This document shows, piece after piece, positions 53,680 to 63,045 of a stretch of 64,000 nt of DNA. This DNA comes from Pontibacter kalidii (GTDB lineage Bacteria > Bacteroidota > Bacteroidia > Cytophagales > Hymenobacteraceae). Each line of letters opens with the position of its first letter. Position 1 is the stretch's first letter. The notes under the pieces are model-generated. The model did no database searches. It had not been told where the DNA came from and saw only the letters and a list, made by a program, of their open reading frames with translations. Location: assembly GCF_026278245.1 (NCBI RefSeq), contig NZ_CP111079.1, positions 1,056,501-1,120,500 on the forward strand, given 5' to 3'. The position numbers and the translations under genes are program-made.

Positions 53680-53915
53680 GATAAGGTAAACGGATCATAC
53701 TTTGCTATCTGCTACAACAGAAGCAACAAAGGTAAGGAGTAGCGGTTCCTAAAGCTTGTTTTTGTTTGCAGTGTCGCTGACTTACTTTCTGTACAAGTAT
53801 GAAATCAATGGATAGCATCGGTCACAGCCCGCACCGGCAGCATAGCTACGCATCGTAAGGTAAGCACGCTTAGAGGCAGAAGCGTGGGGAAAGTGGGTTC
53901 TTAAAAGGCTGGCTG

Positions 53916-54341
53916 CTAAAAGTCATCCTGCCGGCTCGCACCGGGCGGGTTGAACAGGCCCCACTCATCCCATACATAATTCCATGGGTCGAAACCGGAA
54001 ACCCAGTCCACGAAAAGCAGCCTGTACTCCTCAATGGCCTTGCGCAGCAGGGGCAGGTAGGTGGTATCCTTAAAGCCATACATCTCCAGGGCGGTGCAGT
54101 TGGTGAGCAGGTCGCGGGCGGCCTTGCGTATCAGCACGGCATTCTCCATCTGTATGTCGTAGAGGTCGGCACCTACGGCCCCTGCTACCTTAACCGTCAG
54201 CAGGGCAGCATCGGTTAGCATGCGTTCCCGCAGGTGCTGCAGCAGCGCGTTGTCCTCCGGCACCAGGTCCACGATATAGGAGGTAAGCTGGTAAATCTCT
54301 TCCCCTTTCCGGAAGATTGGGAGTTGGTCGTGTTTGTGCAT
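53916..54341 (-). CDS. Hypothetical helical protein (four-helix-bundle type)
   Basis: 141 residues, all helical in pattern: IYQLTSYIVDLVPEDNALLQHLRERMLTDAALLTVKVAGAVGADLYDIQMENAVLIRKAARDLL, followed by a tryptophan-rich C-terminus (DWVSGFDPWNYVWDEWGLFNP). The first three helices are reminiscent of the four-helix-bundle family encoded by rRNA introns in other bacteria, but I am not sure. 36 bases downstream of the MaoC-like gene on the same strand. Confidence 0.7.
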   Translation of the reverse strand: MHKHDQLPIFRKGEEIYQLTSYIVDLVPEDNALLQHLRERMLTDAALLTVKVAGAVGADLYDIQMENAVLIRKAARDLLTNCTALEMYGFKDTTYLPLLRKAIEEYRLLFVDWVSGFDPWNYVWDEWGLFNPPGASRQDDF

Positions 54342-54377
54342 GGGGCCTGGTTTAGTAAGGTGCGCTGCAGCAGCAGG

Positions 54378-54845
54378 TTATTCGTTAAAGTGGTACAGGA
54401 ACGTGATGATGCCTGTGAAAGCCGGCTTTTTGCTGTTCTCGATCTCCAGCGTTACCTCGAGGCGGGCCTTGGCAATGCCGCGCAGGTTCTTTACCGACAG
54501 CAGTTTGGCACGCAGGCGCACGCGGCTGTTCACGGTTACGGCCTGGTTAAAGCGGAGAGTCTCGATCTCATAGTTCACCTGCATCTTCAGGTTCCGGATG
54601 GAGGTGATCTGCGACCACAGGTAGGGCAGCAGCGATACGGTGAGGTAGCCATGAGCGATGGTGGCCCCAAAGGGTGTTTCCTGCTTGGCGCGTTCCGCGT
54701 CCAGGTGTATCCATTGGTGGTCCAGGGTAGCATCGGCAAACTTGTTTATCTGCTCCTGCGTGATGGTATGGTAATCCGAAACCCCCATTTCGGTGCCTTC
54801 ATACCTGGTAAGTTCTTCAAGGGTGCTAATTACTAACTGGCTCAT
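54378..54845 (-). CDS. MaoC-like (R)-enoyl-CoA hydratase
   Basis: 155-residue hot-dog-fold protein. The catalytic pair lies in ADATLDHQWIHLD (Asp42 and His47), followed by PFGATIAHGYLTVSLLPYL, the standard hydratase 2 motif. It resembles nodN-like hydratases that act on acyl-CoA in fatty-acid or polyketide metabolism. No fatty-acid genes are adjacent. Probably co-transcribed with the helical protein that follows. Confidence 0.92.
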   Translation of the reverse strand: MSQLVISTLEELTRYEGTEMGVSDYHTITQEQINKFADATLDHQWIHLDAERAKQETPFGATIAHGYLTVSLLPYLWSQITSIRNLKMQVNYEIETLRFNQAVTVNSRVRLRAKLLSVKNLRGIAKARLEVTLEIENSKKPAFTGIITFLYHFNE

Positions 54846-55596
54846 AAGGTAAGGTTGTATGTGTTTGTGTGGCAGCGCTTCTACGTTATACCTGCTCTAT
54901 CCATCAACCCGAATCAAACAGAAGTATACAGCAGGCACGCGCTGGTGCGAGGCCTAATATACGAAACTTCAATACTTAGTTGAATTAATAAATACTGTGA
55001 TCGCCTCCAAAGTATGGTCTGTTTATAGTATGAGACAGCCATTTCCGGCGCTTTTTTTGCTGCATCTACCATATTTATAGCATAAAAAGTATACTTTTTA
55101 TAATCCTGATAGTATAAAATATAAATGTTTTTGAATCTAAAAATCAAAAGCAATGTTTCCAAGATAGCCACCATTGCCTGCAGCAGGTAAACGTACAGGA
55201 TCCTGCCAAGGAAATCCGGAAGCGGTGGAGAGATGGTTCTGCAGCCTAATGTAACACAGGTTACAGGATAAGGTGGCCCGGGATAGCCAACAACCCGGGC
55301 TTAGAAGACAGGGCGCTTTAGAAAAGGCCTTTGCAATGAGCGGATTTATACTTGCAGGCACTCGGAGTCTACGACTTTTGAGACAAAGCGCAGACGAGGA
55401 GCCGGGACAACATCAACAGGAATTCAGATAGATAATCAGGCAGGGGACTGCCGGTTCTAAAATAATAGATCACCTAAAACCCTAATTTCTATGATCAGAT
55501 TAACGGCTTAGCAGTACCCCGGACTCCAGTCGCTGTTTGAGATACTGCTTGAAAAGCTCTTAAAAATGATTCTGACCATGTTAAGGAACACCCGAT
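54846..55596. other. AT-rich spacer before prkA
   Basis: No convincing gene. Notable elements are two overlapping heptamers AAAAGTATACTTTTTA near 55085-55100 and a G+C hairpin GCCCGGG...CCCGGGC (55276-55300). A minus-strand frame (54914-55174) is low complexity and not credible. Control signals for the prkA gene must lie here, but no clean promoter is seen. Confidence 0.5.
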
Positions 55597-57525
55597 ATGA
55601 ACATTTTAGAAAAGATCAAGACAAATTACAGCGCCTCCATGAACGAGATGACAGTAGCTGCCTATCTCGAGGAGTGTAAAAAGGACTCGAAAATGTATGC
55701 CAAGCCCGCCGAGCGGATATTGGACGCCATTGGGGAGCCGGAGATCCTGGACACGCGGCAGGACCCGATGCTAAGCCGCATCTTCTCTAACAAGAAGATC
55801 AAGATCTACCCTGCCTTCAAGGATTTTTACGGCATGGAGAGCACCATCGAGCAGATCGTGTCCTACTTCCGGCATTCGGCCCAGGGGCTGGAGGAGAAGA
55901 AGCAGATCCTGTACCTGATGGGGCCGGTGGGCGGGGGTAAAAGCTCGTTGGCCGAGAAGCTGAAGCACCTGATGCAGCAGCACCCCATTTATGTGCTGAA
56001 GGCTGGCGACGAGGTGAGCCCTGTGTTCGAGAGCCCGCTGGGGCTGTTTGCCGATTATACCGATGAACTGGAAGAGGAGTATAATATTCCCGCGCGCTAC
56101 GTGCCCAGCTGCATGAGCCCCTGGGCCTCCAAGCGCCTGCGCGAGTTCGACGGCGACATCAACCGCTTTAAGGTGATCCGGCTTTTCCCTTCTATCCAGG
56201 AGCAGATCGCCATTTCCAAGACGGAACCGGGCGACGAGAACAACCAGGATATCTCTACGCTGGTGGGTAAGGTGGACATCCGAAAGCTGGCCGAGTACCA
56301 GCAGAGTGACCCGGACGCCTACTCCTATACCGGTGGCCTTTGTCTGGCCAACCAGGGACTGTTGGAATTCGTGGAGATGTTCAAAGCCCCGATCAAGGTC
56401 CTGAACCCGCTGCTGACCGCTACCCAGGAGAAGAACTATAAAGGCACCGAACCAATCGGCGCGATCCCCTTCGACGGCATCATCCTGGCGCACTCCAATG
56501 AGTCGGAGTGGGCCAAGTTCCTGAACGATAAAAAGAACGAGGCCTTTCTGGACCGTATCTACAAAGTACAGGTGCCTTACTGCCTGCGCGTGAGCGAGGA
56601 GATCAAGATCTATGAGAAGTTGATTAGGGAAAGTTCGCTGCGCGAAGCGCCTTGTGCCCCGAAAACCATCGAGCTGCTGGCCGAGTTTTCGGTGATGTCG
56701 CGGCTGAAGGAGCCGGAGAATTCCAGCATTTACTCTAAGATGCGGGTGTACAATGGCGAAACGCTGCGCGAGACAGACCCGAACGCCAAATCCATACAGG
56801 AGTACCGCGATGATGCGGGCATTAACGAGGGCATGCAGGGTATCTCTACCCGCTTTGCCTTCAAAATCCTTTCCAAGGTCTTCAACTTCGACAGCGAGGA
56901 GATTGCCGCCAACCCGGTGCACCTGCTGTATGTGCTGGAGCAGGAGGTGATCAAGATGATGCTGCCGCCTGAAGCGGAGACAAAGTACCTGCACCTGATC
57001 AAGTCGGTGCTGGCCAGCAAGTATGCCGAGTTTATCTCCGATGAAATACAGAAGGCGTACATCGAGTCGTACAGTTCCTATGGCCAGAATATCTTTGAGA
57101 AGTATGTGATCTTTGCCGACCACTGGATTCAGAACAACGATTACCGCGATCCGGACTCCGGCGAGATCTTCGACAGAAGTATACTTAACGAGGAGCTGGA
57201 GAAGATCGAGAAGCCTGCCGGCATTGCTAATCCGAAGGATTTCCGCTCTGAGGTAACGAACTTCTTCCTGCGCTTCAAAGCCAACCACGGCGGCAAAAGC
57301 CCTCGTTGGGATTCCTATGAGAAGATCAAAAACGTGATCGAGAAGAAGATCTTCACCAATACCGAAGACCTGCTGCCGGTGGTGTCCTTCACGGTGAAAA
57401 CCAACGAGGAGGACGAGAAGAAGCACCGCGACTTTACCCGCCGCATGCGCGACCGCGGCTACACCGACAAGCAGATCCGTATCCTGGTAGACTGGTTCAT
57501 GCGCGTACGCAAAACGATGGCCTAA
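55597..57525 (+). CDS. prkA: PrkA family serine protein kinase
   Basis: 642 residues, close to the family length of 640. The N-terminal AAA-like domain has Walker A GPVGGGKSS (109-117) and Walker B-like VPFDGIILAHSNE in the region 285-300. The C-terminal PrkA domain includes the EIFDRSILNEELEKIEKPAGI stretch and the end VDWFMRVRKTMA. PrkA/YeaG is a stress-related kinase, genetically linked with YeaH and SpoVR, which follow here. First gene of that set, separated by 109 bases of repeat from YeaH. Confidence 0.95.
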   Translation: MNILEKIKTNYSASMNEMTVAAYLEECKKDSKMYAKPAERILDAIGEPEILDTRQDPMLSRIFSNKKIKIYPAFKDFYGMESTIEQIVSYFRHSAQGLEEKKQILYLMGPVGGGKSSLAEKLKHLMQQHPIYVLKAGDEVSPVFESPLGLFADYTDELEEEYNIPARYVPSCMSPWASKRLREFDGDINRFKVIRLFPSIQEQIAISKTEPGDENNQDISTLVGKVDIRKLAEYQQSDPDAYSYTGGLCLANQGLLEFVEMFKAPIKVLNPLLTATQEKNYKGTEPIGAIPFDGIILAHSNESEWAKFLNDKKNEAFLDRIYKVQVPYCLRVSEEIKIYEKLIRESSLREAPCAPKTIELLAEFSVMSRLKEPENSSIYSKMRVYNGETLRETDPNAKSIQEYRDDAGINEGMQGISTRFAFKILSKVFNFDSEEIAANPVHLLYVLEQEVIKMMLPPEAETKYLHLIKSVLASKYAEFISDEIQKAYIESYSSYGQNIFEKYVIFADHWIQNNDYRDPDSGEIFDRSILNEELEKIEKPAGIANPKDFRSEVTNFFLRFKANHGGKSPRWDSYEKIKNVIEKKIFTNTEDLLPVVSFTVKTNEEDEKKHRDFTRRMRDRGYTDKQIRILVDWFMRVRKTMA

Positions 57526-57528
57526 ATA

Positions 57529-57634
57529 AGTTAGAGAGTTTGGGAATTTAGGAGTGAAGAGTTAAAGCTTAACACTTCTAATATTCTCATTCTCTAACTC
57601 CCAAACTCTTTAACTCTCTAACTCCCAAACTTCC
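57529..57634. repeat. Inverted CTCTAACTCCCAAACTC array between prkA and yeaH
   Basis: GTTAGAGAGTTTGGGAATTT (from 57530) is the inverted partner of CTCTAACTCCCAAACTC units that fill about 57590-57630, and the last ends just before the yeaH start. A hairpin could form in the intergenic RNA. Confidence 0.7.
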
Positions 57635-58897
57635 ATGTCCCACATCATCGACAGACGCAAGAATGATAAAGGAAAATCTACCGGTAACCGGCAGAAGTTC
57701 CTGAAGCGGGTGGAGCACCAGATAAAGCGGGCTATTCCGGACATCATCAGTCAGGAGAGCATCAAGGATACGAAGTCCGGTGGTAGCGTGAAAGTGCCCG
57801 TGCGCGGCCTGGAAGAACCTCATTTCCGGCACGACCCCAAAACCGGCAAGAAGTACATTGTGCAGCCCGGCAATGACAGGTTCAGCGAAGGCGACCGTGT
57901 GCCCAAACCCCAGAGCGGCGAGGGCAGCGGCAGGGGCAAGGGCTCCAACAGCCCGCAGGTAACAGAGGATGAATTTACGGTGGTGCTCTCCAGGGAGGAG
58001 TTCCTGAAATACTTCTTTGATGACCTGGCACTGCCCAACATGGTGAAGAAGCTGATGGAGAGCACCGAAAGCTTCTCGTTTCGCCGCGCCGGCTATACCC
58101 GCGATAGCGTTCCCTCCCGGCTCAACATCAAGACAAGTTACCAGCAGTCGCTGGGGCGGCAACTGGCCCTGAAAGGCGTGTTTGACAAAAAGCTGAAGGG
58201 GTTGGAGGAGCAACTGGAGAAGACAAAGAAAAAGGAGGAGCGGGAGGCGCTGGAACTGGAGATGGAGAAAGTCAGAAGGCAGGCCAACACCATTCCGTTC
58301 TTCGAGGACATCGACCTGCGGTATAACAACTTTGAGCGGGTGCCCATACCGGTTACCTCCGCGGTGATGTTCTGCATCATGGACGTGTCGGCCTCTATGG
58401 GCCAGCACGAGAAGGACATCGCCAAGCGCTTCTTCACGCTCCTGTACATCTTCCTGACGCGGCAGTACAAGAACGTGGAACTGGTGTTTATCCGCCACCA
58501 CACCGAAGCCAAGGAGGTGAGCGAGGAGGAGTTCTTTAACTCGCGCGAGAGCGGTGGTACGGTGGTGGCCCCATCGCTGAAGCTGATGGACAAGATCATG
58601 CGCGAGCGGTATGATGAGAGCTGGAACATATACTGCTGCCAGGCTTCCGATGGCGATGTGTGGTCGAAGCAGGATGCGCTGGAGTGCAAAAACCTGGTGC
58701 TGGAGACCATTCTTCCGAACATTCAATACATGGCTTACCTCGAGATCAACAGCAAAGAAAGGGAAAGCGACCTGTGGCAGGCCTACAAGCGCATCAGCAA
58801 CGACGATGACTTTGCCATCCGGCATGTGTACGAGCCCTACGAGATATGGCCTGTGTTCCAGGGGCTGTTTAGGAAGCGGAGTGAGGTAGTTTCTTGA
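57635..58897 (+). CDS. YeaH/YhbH family protein (DUF444, vWA-like)
   Basis: 420 residues. Starts MSHIIDRRKNDKGKSTGNRQKFLKRVEHQIK, the conserved YeaH N-terminus. The middle is charged (a coiled-coil region LEEQLEKTKKKEEREALELEMEKVRRQ at about 190-215), and the C-terminal half is a von Willebrand A-like fold with MIDAS-type D-x-S-x-S at Asp250 (IMDVSASMGQHEKD) and TEAKEVSEEEFF. YeaH acts with the PrkA kinase in stress responses of E. coli. Placed between prkA and spoVR, as in many bacteria. Confidence 0.94.
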   Translation: MSHIIDRRKNDKGKSTGNRQKFLKRVEHQIKRAIPDIISQESIKDTKSGGSVKVPVRGLEEPHFRHDPKTGKKYIVQPGNDRFSEGDRVPKPQSGEGSGRGKGSNSPQVTEDEFTVVLSREEFLKYFFDDLALPNMVKKLMESTESFSFRRAGYTRDSVPSRLNIKTSYQQSLGRQLALKGVFDKKLKGLEEQLEKTKKKEEREALELEMEKVRRQANTIPFFEDIDLRYNNFERVPIPVTSAVMFCIMDVSASMGQHEKDIAKRFFTLLYIFLTRQYKNVELVFIRHHTEAKEVSEEEFFNSRESGGTVVAPSLKLMDKIMRERYDESWNIYCCQASDGDVWSKQDALECKNLVLETILPNIQYMAYLEINSKERESDLWQAYKRISNDDDFAIRHVYEPYEIWPVFQGLFRKRSEVVS

Positions 58898-59176
58898 CTG
58901 TAAGACAAAGGACTTTGTGACGAAGGCCTGAACACTCGCTTGTGCGAGCTTTTAGCTCGTACTGCAGTACCAAACTACCGCTCTTTCGGATTTGCAATCC
59001 GAAAGGCAGTAAGGTCGTTTCTTGCCTGTTAGACAACTGAATTTATGACAAAAGAACGCTTGCATTGTCTGATTAAAATCCTTTGTCCTTTGTCAAATAA
59101 TCCTTTGTCTAATAAAACCCTGCAGACGTCGTGATACTTAATACATGCTACCTGATACGCAAAAAACACCCAGAAA
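58898..59176. repeat. Spacer with palindrome and inverted GACAAAGG arrays
   Basis: Contains a perfect 23-base palindrome around GGATTTGCAATCC (58983-59005). A GACAAAGGACTTTGTGACGAAGG stretch (from 58902) and an oppositely oriented CCTTTGTCCTTTGTCAAATAATCCTTTGTC (from about 59082) flank it. No gene is seen. Confidence 0.7.
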
Positions 59177-60691
59177 ATGACAGATAAAGATAACTATAAG
59201 GCCATGTTCTGTAACCCTAACTGGGATTACGAGACGCTGGAGGCGGCGGATGAGGTGATCAGCAGGATAGGGAAGGAGTACCTCAGGCTGAAGACCTACC
59301 CGAACCAGATCGAGGTGGTGACCTCGGAGCAGATGCTGGATGCCTACGCCCTCACCGGTTTGCCCACATCGTACCCGCACTGGAAGTTCGGGAAGGATTT
59401 CGTGCTGAACCAGAACAACTACACCAAGGGCCGCATGGGCCTTTCGTATGAGCTGGTGATTAACTCCAACCCCTGCATCAGCTATAACATGGAGAACAAC
59501 TCCACCTGTATGATGCTGCTGGTGATCGCCCACGCCTGCCAGGGCCACAATGCCTTCTTCGCCAATAACTACATGTTCCTGGACTGGACCTCGGCAGACT
59601 CCATAGTGGACTATATGGCCTTTGCACGGGAGTACATCCTGAAGTGCGAAGAGGAGTATGGCGAGGAGGAGGTGGAGCGGGTGCTGGACGCCGCCCATGC
59701 CCTGATGCACCACGGGGTAGACAAGTATAAAAAGCCGTCTAAAGTATCGGCAAAAGAGGAAACCGAGCGCCTGAAAAAGCTCACCCTTATCAAAAGGGAA
59801 AACTATAACGAACTCTGGCGCACGCTGCCCTCCATGCCCGATGTACAGGAAACCAGCAACAGCGACGATCACAGGTTTCCGAAGGAGCCGGAGGAGAACA
59901 TTTTATACTTTATAGAGAAGTATGCGCCGGCGCTGCCGCCCTGGAAACGCGAGATCATCCGGATTGTTCGGAAGGTGGCGCAGTACTTTTACCCGCAGGG
60001 TGCCACTAAGGTGATGAACGAGGGCTTTGCCACCTTCACGCATTACCACATCATCAACAAAATGTTTGACGAGGGCTATGTGAACGACGGCTTTATGCTG
60101 GAGTTTCTCAAGAGCCACAGCAGTGTGCTGTACCAGCCGGAGTATAAAAGCAAGTTCTACTCGGGTCTGAACCCCTACACGCTGGGTTTCAATATTTTTA
60201 TGGACATCAAGCGCATCTGCCAGGAACCGACCGCCGAAGATAAACAGTGGTTCCCCGACCTGATCGGCAAGGATTGGCTGCAGCAGGTGCATTACGTGAT
60301 GGAGAACTTCCGCGACGACAGTTTCATACTGCAGTACCTCTCCCCGAAGGTGATCCGCGACATGCGGTTGTTTACCATCGTGGACTGTGAGTATGAGGAC
60401 GAGTATGAGATCGGGGCTATCCACAACGAGCGCGGCTACCGTAAGGTGCGGGAACACCTGAGCAACCAGTACGACCGCGCCACACTGGTACCCAACATAC
60501 AGGTTACCAAAGTAGATCTACACAGAACCAGCAAACTGCACCTGACGCACTACATCCAGAAAGACCGCCGCCTGGACGCCAATAGCGCCAAGGACACCTT
60601 AGACCACATCCGCTACCTGTGGGGCTTTCCGGTGGAACTGCACTCCAAAAATAAGTTGGGGATTAACGAGACTACTTTTGAGGTGAAGTGA
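59177..60691 (+). CDS. SpoVR family protein
   Basis: 504 residues, the usual length. Family text is well conserved: NPNWDYETLEAADEVISRIGKEYLRLKTYPNQIEVVTSEQMLDAYALTGLP, then NTHALMHHGVDKY-type histidine-rich segments and, near the end, THYIQKDRRLDANSAKDTLDHIRYLWGFPVELHSK. SpoVR (B. subtilis) affects the spore cortex; YcgB in E. coli is its homologue and is stress-induced. Function in non-sporulating bacteria is unknown. Third gene of the PrkA/YeaH/SpoVR set. Confidence 0.95.
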   Translation: MTDKDNYKAMFCNPNWDYETLEAADEVISRIGKEYLRLKTYPNQIEVVTSEQMLDAYALTGLPTSYPHWKFGKDFVLNQNNYTKGRMGLSYELVINSNPCISYNMENNSTCMMLLVIAHACQGHNAFFANNYMFLDWTSADSIVDYMAFAREYILKCEEEYGEEEVERVLDAAHALMHHGVDKYKKPSKVSAKEETERLKKLTLIKRENYNELWRTLPSMPDVQETSNSDDHRFPKEPEENILYFIEKYAPALPPWKREIIRIVRKVAQYFYPQGATKVMNEGFATFTHYHIINKMFDEGYVNDGFMLEFLKSHSSVLYQPEYKSKFYSGLNPYTLGFNIFMDIKRICQEPTAEDKQWFPDLIGKDWLQQVHYVMENFRDDSFILQYLSPKVIRDMRLFTIVDCEYEDEYEIGAIHNERGYRKVREHLSNQYDRATLVPNIQVTKVDLHRTSKLHLTHYIQKDRRLDANSAKDTLDHIRYLWGFPVELHSKNKLGINETTFEVK

Positions 60692-61034
60692 CCTCCCCCT
60701 GCCCCCTCCTCATAACAGGAGGGGGTAAAGATTTATGAATGCCTGTGCTGTTCCGGCCAACTATATTCAGAACCTGATCTGCGGCGGACTTATTTGCATA
60801 CGTGTCAGAGAAGCCGGCAAATCCACCCCGAGCCTCCGAGGGAGGCAAACTTACGTTCATACCTGTACTGTTACGGTTACCTGTTCTTTGTAGGAAGCTT
60901 CCCTATAAACGGGATCTGTGGCACCCAAATTCATATTTATCCAAGCAGCCTCGGGCATCACTGCAGACATTTTTTTGCAACCATCTATACTTTCAGGGGT
61001 TATCTATACTTTAGCAGACCATCAAACCTAACGC
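60692..61034. other. Spacer after spoVR with GC hairpin and TATACTT pair
   Basis: A hairpin CCCCCTCCT (60702-60710) / AGGAGGGGG (60717-60725) lies directly after the spoVR stop and may end transcription. Two TATACTT words (about 60985 and 61005) precede the aldo/keto reductase start. No gene is seen in between. Confidence 0.6.
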
Positions 61035-61931
61035 ATGAAGTATAAACAGCTCGAAAAATCAGACCTGAACATAAGTGAAATCAGCTTTGGCTGCATGTCG
61101 CTGCTGGGAGATGAGAAGACAAATGTACAGTTGCTGCACCAGGCACTGGACAAGGGCATAAATTACTTTGATACCGCCGATCTGTACGACAAAGGGCAGA
61201 ACGAGGAAACGGTGGGCAAGGCTTTTAAGGGAATGCGCGAGCGGGTGATCATCGGCACGAAGGTAGGCAACCAGTGGCGCCCCGATGGTAGCGGCTGGGA
61301 CTGGAATCCGACCAAGGCTTACATCCTGCAGGCGGTGGAGGAGAGCCTGCGCCGGCTGCAAACCGACTACATCGACCTCTACCAGCTGCACGGCGGCACC
61401 ATCGATGATTCCATAGACGAAACCATCGAGGCTTTTGAGCAGCTGAAGCAACAGGGCAAGATCCGGCAGTACGGCATCTCGTCCATCCGCCCAAATGTGA
61501 TTCGGGAGTATGTGCGCCGCTCCAATATTACCAGCGTGATGCTGCAGTATAGTTTGCTGGACCGCCGGCCCGAAGAGGAGGTACTGGAGTTGCTGCAGCA
61601 AAACAACATCGGCGTGTTGGCACGCGGTAGCCTGGCGCAGGGCCTGTTGGCTGGAAAACCGTCCAAACCATACCTAACTTATACTTTAAAGGAGGTGCAG
61701 CAGGCCGCCGACGCGGTGGAGGCCGTGGCGGGAAACGCTCGAAAGGCCTCTGAAACGGCCATACAGTTTGTGTTGCATCACCCGGCTACAACCTCTACCG
61801 TTCTGGGCATCCGGACAAAGGAGCAGTTAGAAGATGCATTACTGGCTGCCAATGCAGAGCCGCTGCACCAGGCGGAAGTGCAGCAGCTACAGGCGGTGCT
61901 GCCGGTCAGCAAGTATGAGCAGCACCGATAA
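61035..61931 (+). CDS. Aldo/keto reductase
   Basis: 298-residue NADPH-dependent oxidoreductase of the AKR superfamily. Catalytic tetrad positions Asp46, Tyr51 (FDTADLYDKG), Lys76 (IIGTKVG) and His119 (LYQLHG) are in the proper order. It ends with the cofactor-binding VLGIRTKEQLEDAL. Substrate unknown; such enzymes often act on sugar aldehydes or xenobiotics. The first codons, ATGAAGTATAAACAG, contain the AAGTATA word. Monocistronic. Confidence 0.94.
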   Translation: MKYKQLEKSDLNISEISFGCMSLLGDEKTNVQLLHQALDKGINYFDTADLYDKGQNEETVGKAFKGMRERVIIGTKVGNQWRPDGSGWDWNPTKAYILQAVEESLRRLQTDYIDLYQLHGGTIDDSIDETIEAFEQLKQQGKIRQYGISSIRPNVIREYVRRSNITSVMLQYSLLDRRPEEEVLELLQQNNIGVLARGSLAQGLLAGKPSKPYLTYTLKEVQQAADAVEAVAGNARKASETAIQFVLHHPATTSTVLGIRTKEQLEDALLAANAEPLHQAEVQQLQAVLPVSKYEQHR

Positions 61932-62950
61932 CCTCTCTACCGCTGGCGCGGGCTTGTAGCCCGTGCCTTTTATGCTTGCTGCTATACTTTATGCTTCTCT
62001 GGCGCAAGTGTTCGCTTGTGCCTCTCTTTGCCTCTGCTAGCTGCAACTGGAATCAAGCTATCCTTCCTAACTGCAGTTCATCCTAGGCTTTACAACCAGC
62101 TTGTTTCATTTCTGGCTTTGGCTCCCTCCAGCCCGGGAGGGCTCGTCTTCCCGCATCGCGCTGTGTTCCCTTCCTTCGCTACCCTTCGGTCGAAATGCCC
62201 TTGCAGGGCACCGGAATCTCACAAGGCGCTCTTTCTCGAGGGCCCCTACCCCCACGGAAAGACTGGGATCAGATTCGATAGCCACGGCTTTAGCGACAGA
62301 GCAAGTATAAGTGGAAGTGATTTTATACTTTGTCTCTTTTATCCTTAGTCACATAGTCTTTCGTCCGAAATTCCAGATAGATCTCTCACAGCTACGCTGG
62401 CTCTCTTCGGCTCCCGCCTCAAGAGTACTCAAGATGACAGGGAAAGGAGCAAGTATAGCTCCCTCCCCTGTTCTTAGAGGAGGGCTGGGGAGGGGTGAAT
62501 TCCCCTCCTCGGAGGGGTTAGGGGTGGGTTAATACTTTGTAGTCCTGCTGTTCCGGATTTGCAATCCGGGACGCTGTTACCTGCGGATTTGCAATCCGCT
62601 TTTCTGTCCGTAGCTACTGCCTTTGCTATGGCAGATTACAAATCCACGGCTATTATACTTCCGGATTGCAAATCCGAAAGAGCAGGATTCCCTTCCGGGG
62701 TGGGTTTATACTTGTGTAGGGACAGGTCGGGACCTGTCCGCGCGATACCAGCAGAAACGGAGCTCATACTTGAGCCACAGTAATCACAGGCTCCCTTCCT
62801 GGGGGTAGGGGCGCTCGAAAAAGACAAGTCTCAGATCCCGGACTTGTTTCGGGAGATGGGCAGGGGTGGTTGGACCCGGTGCTGCAGAAACACGGACACG
62901 GATGTCCGCATCAAACATTAAAGTATAAATTATAGGTTGGGCAGCGATCG
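61932..62950. repeat. Repeat-filled spacer C (copy C of the composite repeat)
   Basis: About 1 kb without a credible gene. It contains the GCGCGGGCTTGTAGCCCGTG palindrome (61946-61965), a GCGCAAGTGTTCGCTTGTGC palindrome (about 62002), the composite core (about 62119-62283), a GAGGGCTGGGGAGGGGTGAA module (about 62478), palindromes CCGGATTTGCAATCCGG (62553-62569) and GCGGATTTGCAATCCGC (62583-62599), and several TATACTT words. Confidence 0.8.
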
Positions 62951-62956
62951 GTGGCT

Positions 62957-62997
62957 ACAAAAAAACAGCAGCAGCAAAACTCATTTGCTGCTGCTGT
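62957..62997 (-). terminator. Terminator of the lysine-rich miniprotein gene
   Basis: Minus-strand ACAGCAGCAGCAAA stem (62965-62978 with 62984-62997) followed by seven T residues. Confidence 0.85.
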
Positions 62998-63045
62998 TCT
63001 GTTTATACCGATGCTATACTTTAGCTGTATCGCTCTTGCGGTTCC

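Noticed and set aside
54914..55174. 86-codon minus-strand frame upstream of the MaoC-like gene
   Set aside because: AT-rich low-complexity translation, no start signal.
55771..57426. 551-codon open frame on the minus strand
   Set aside because: It lies fully antisense to prkA and has no family features; it is a by-product of GC-rich codons in the real gene.
57587..58825. 412-codon open frame on the minus strand
   Set aside because: Antisense to the yeaH gene; the sense protein has clear YeaH motifs.
36928..62950. Possible CRISPR arrays in the repeat spacers
   Set aside because: Repeats are unevenly spaced, are palindromes with changing arms, and no cas gene is present.
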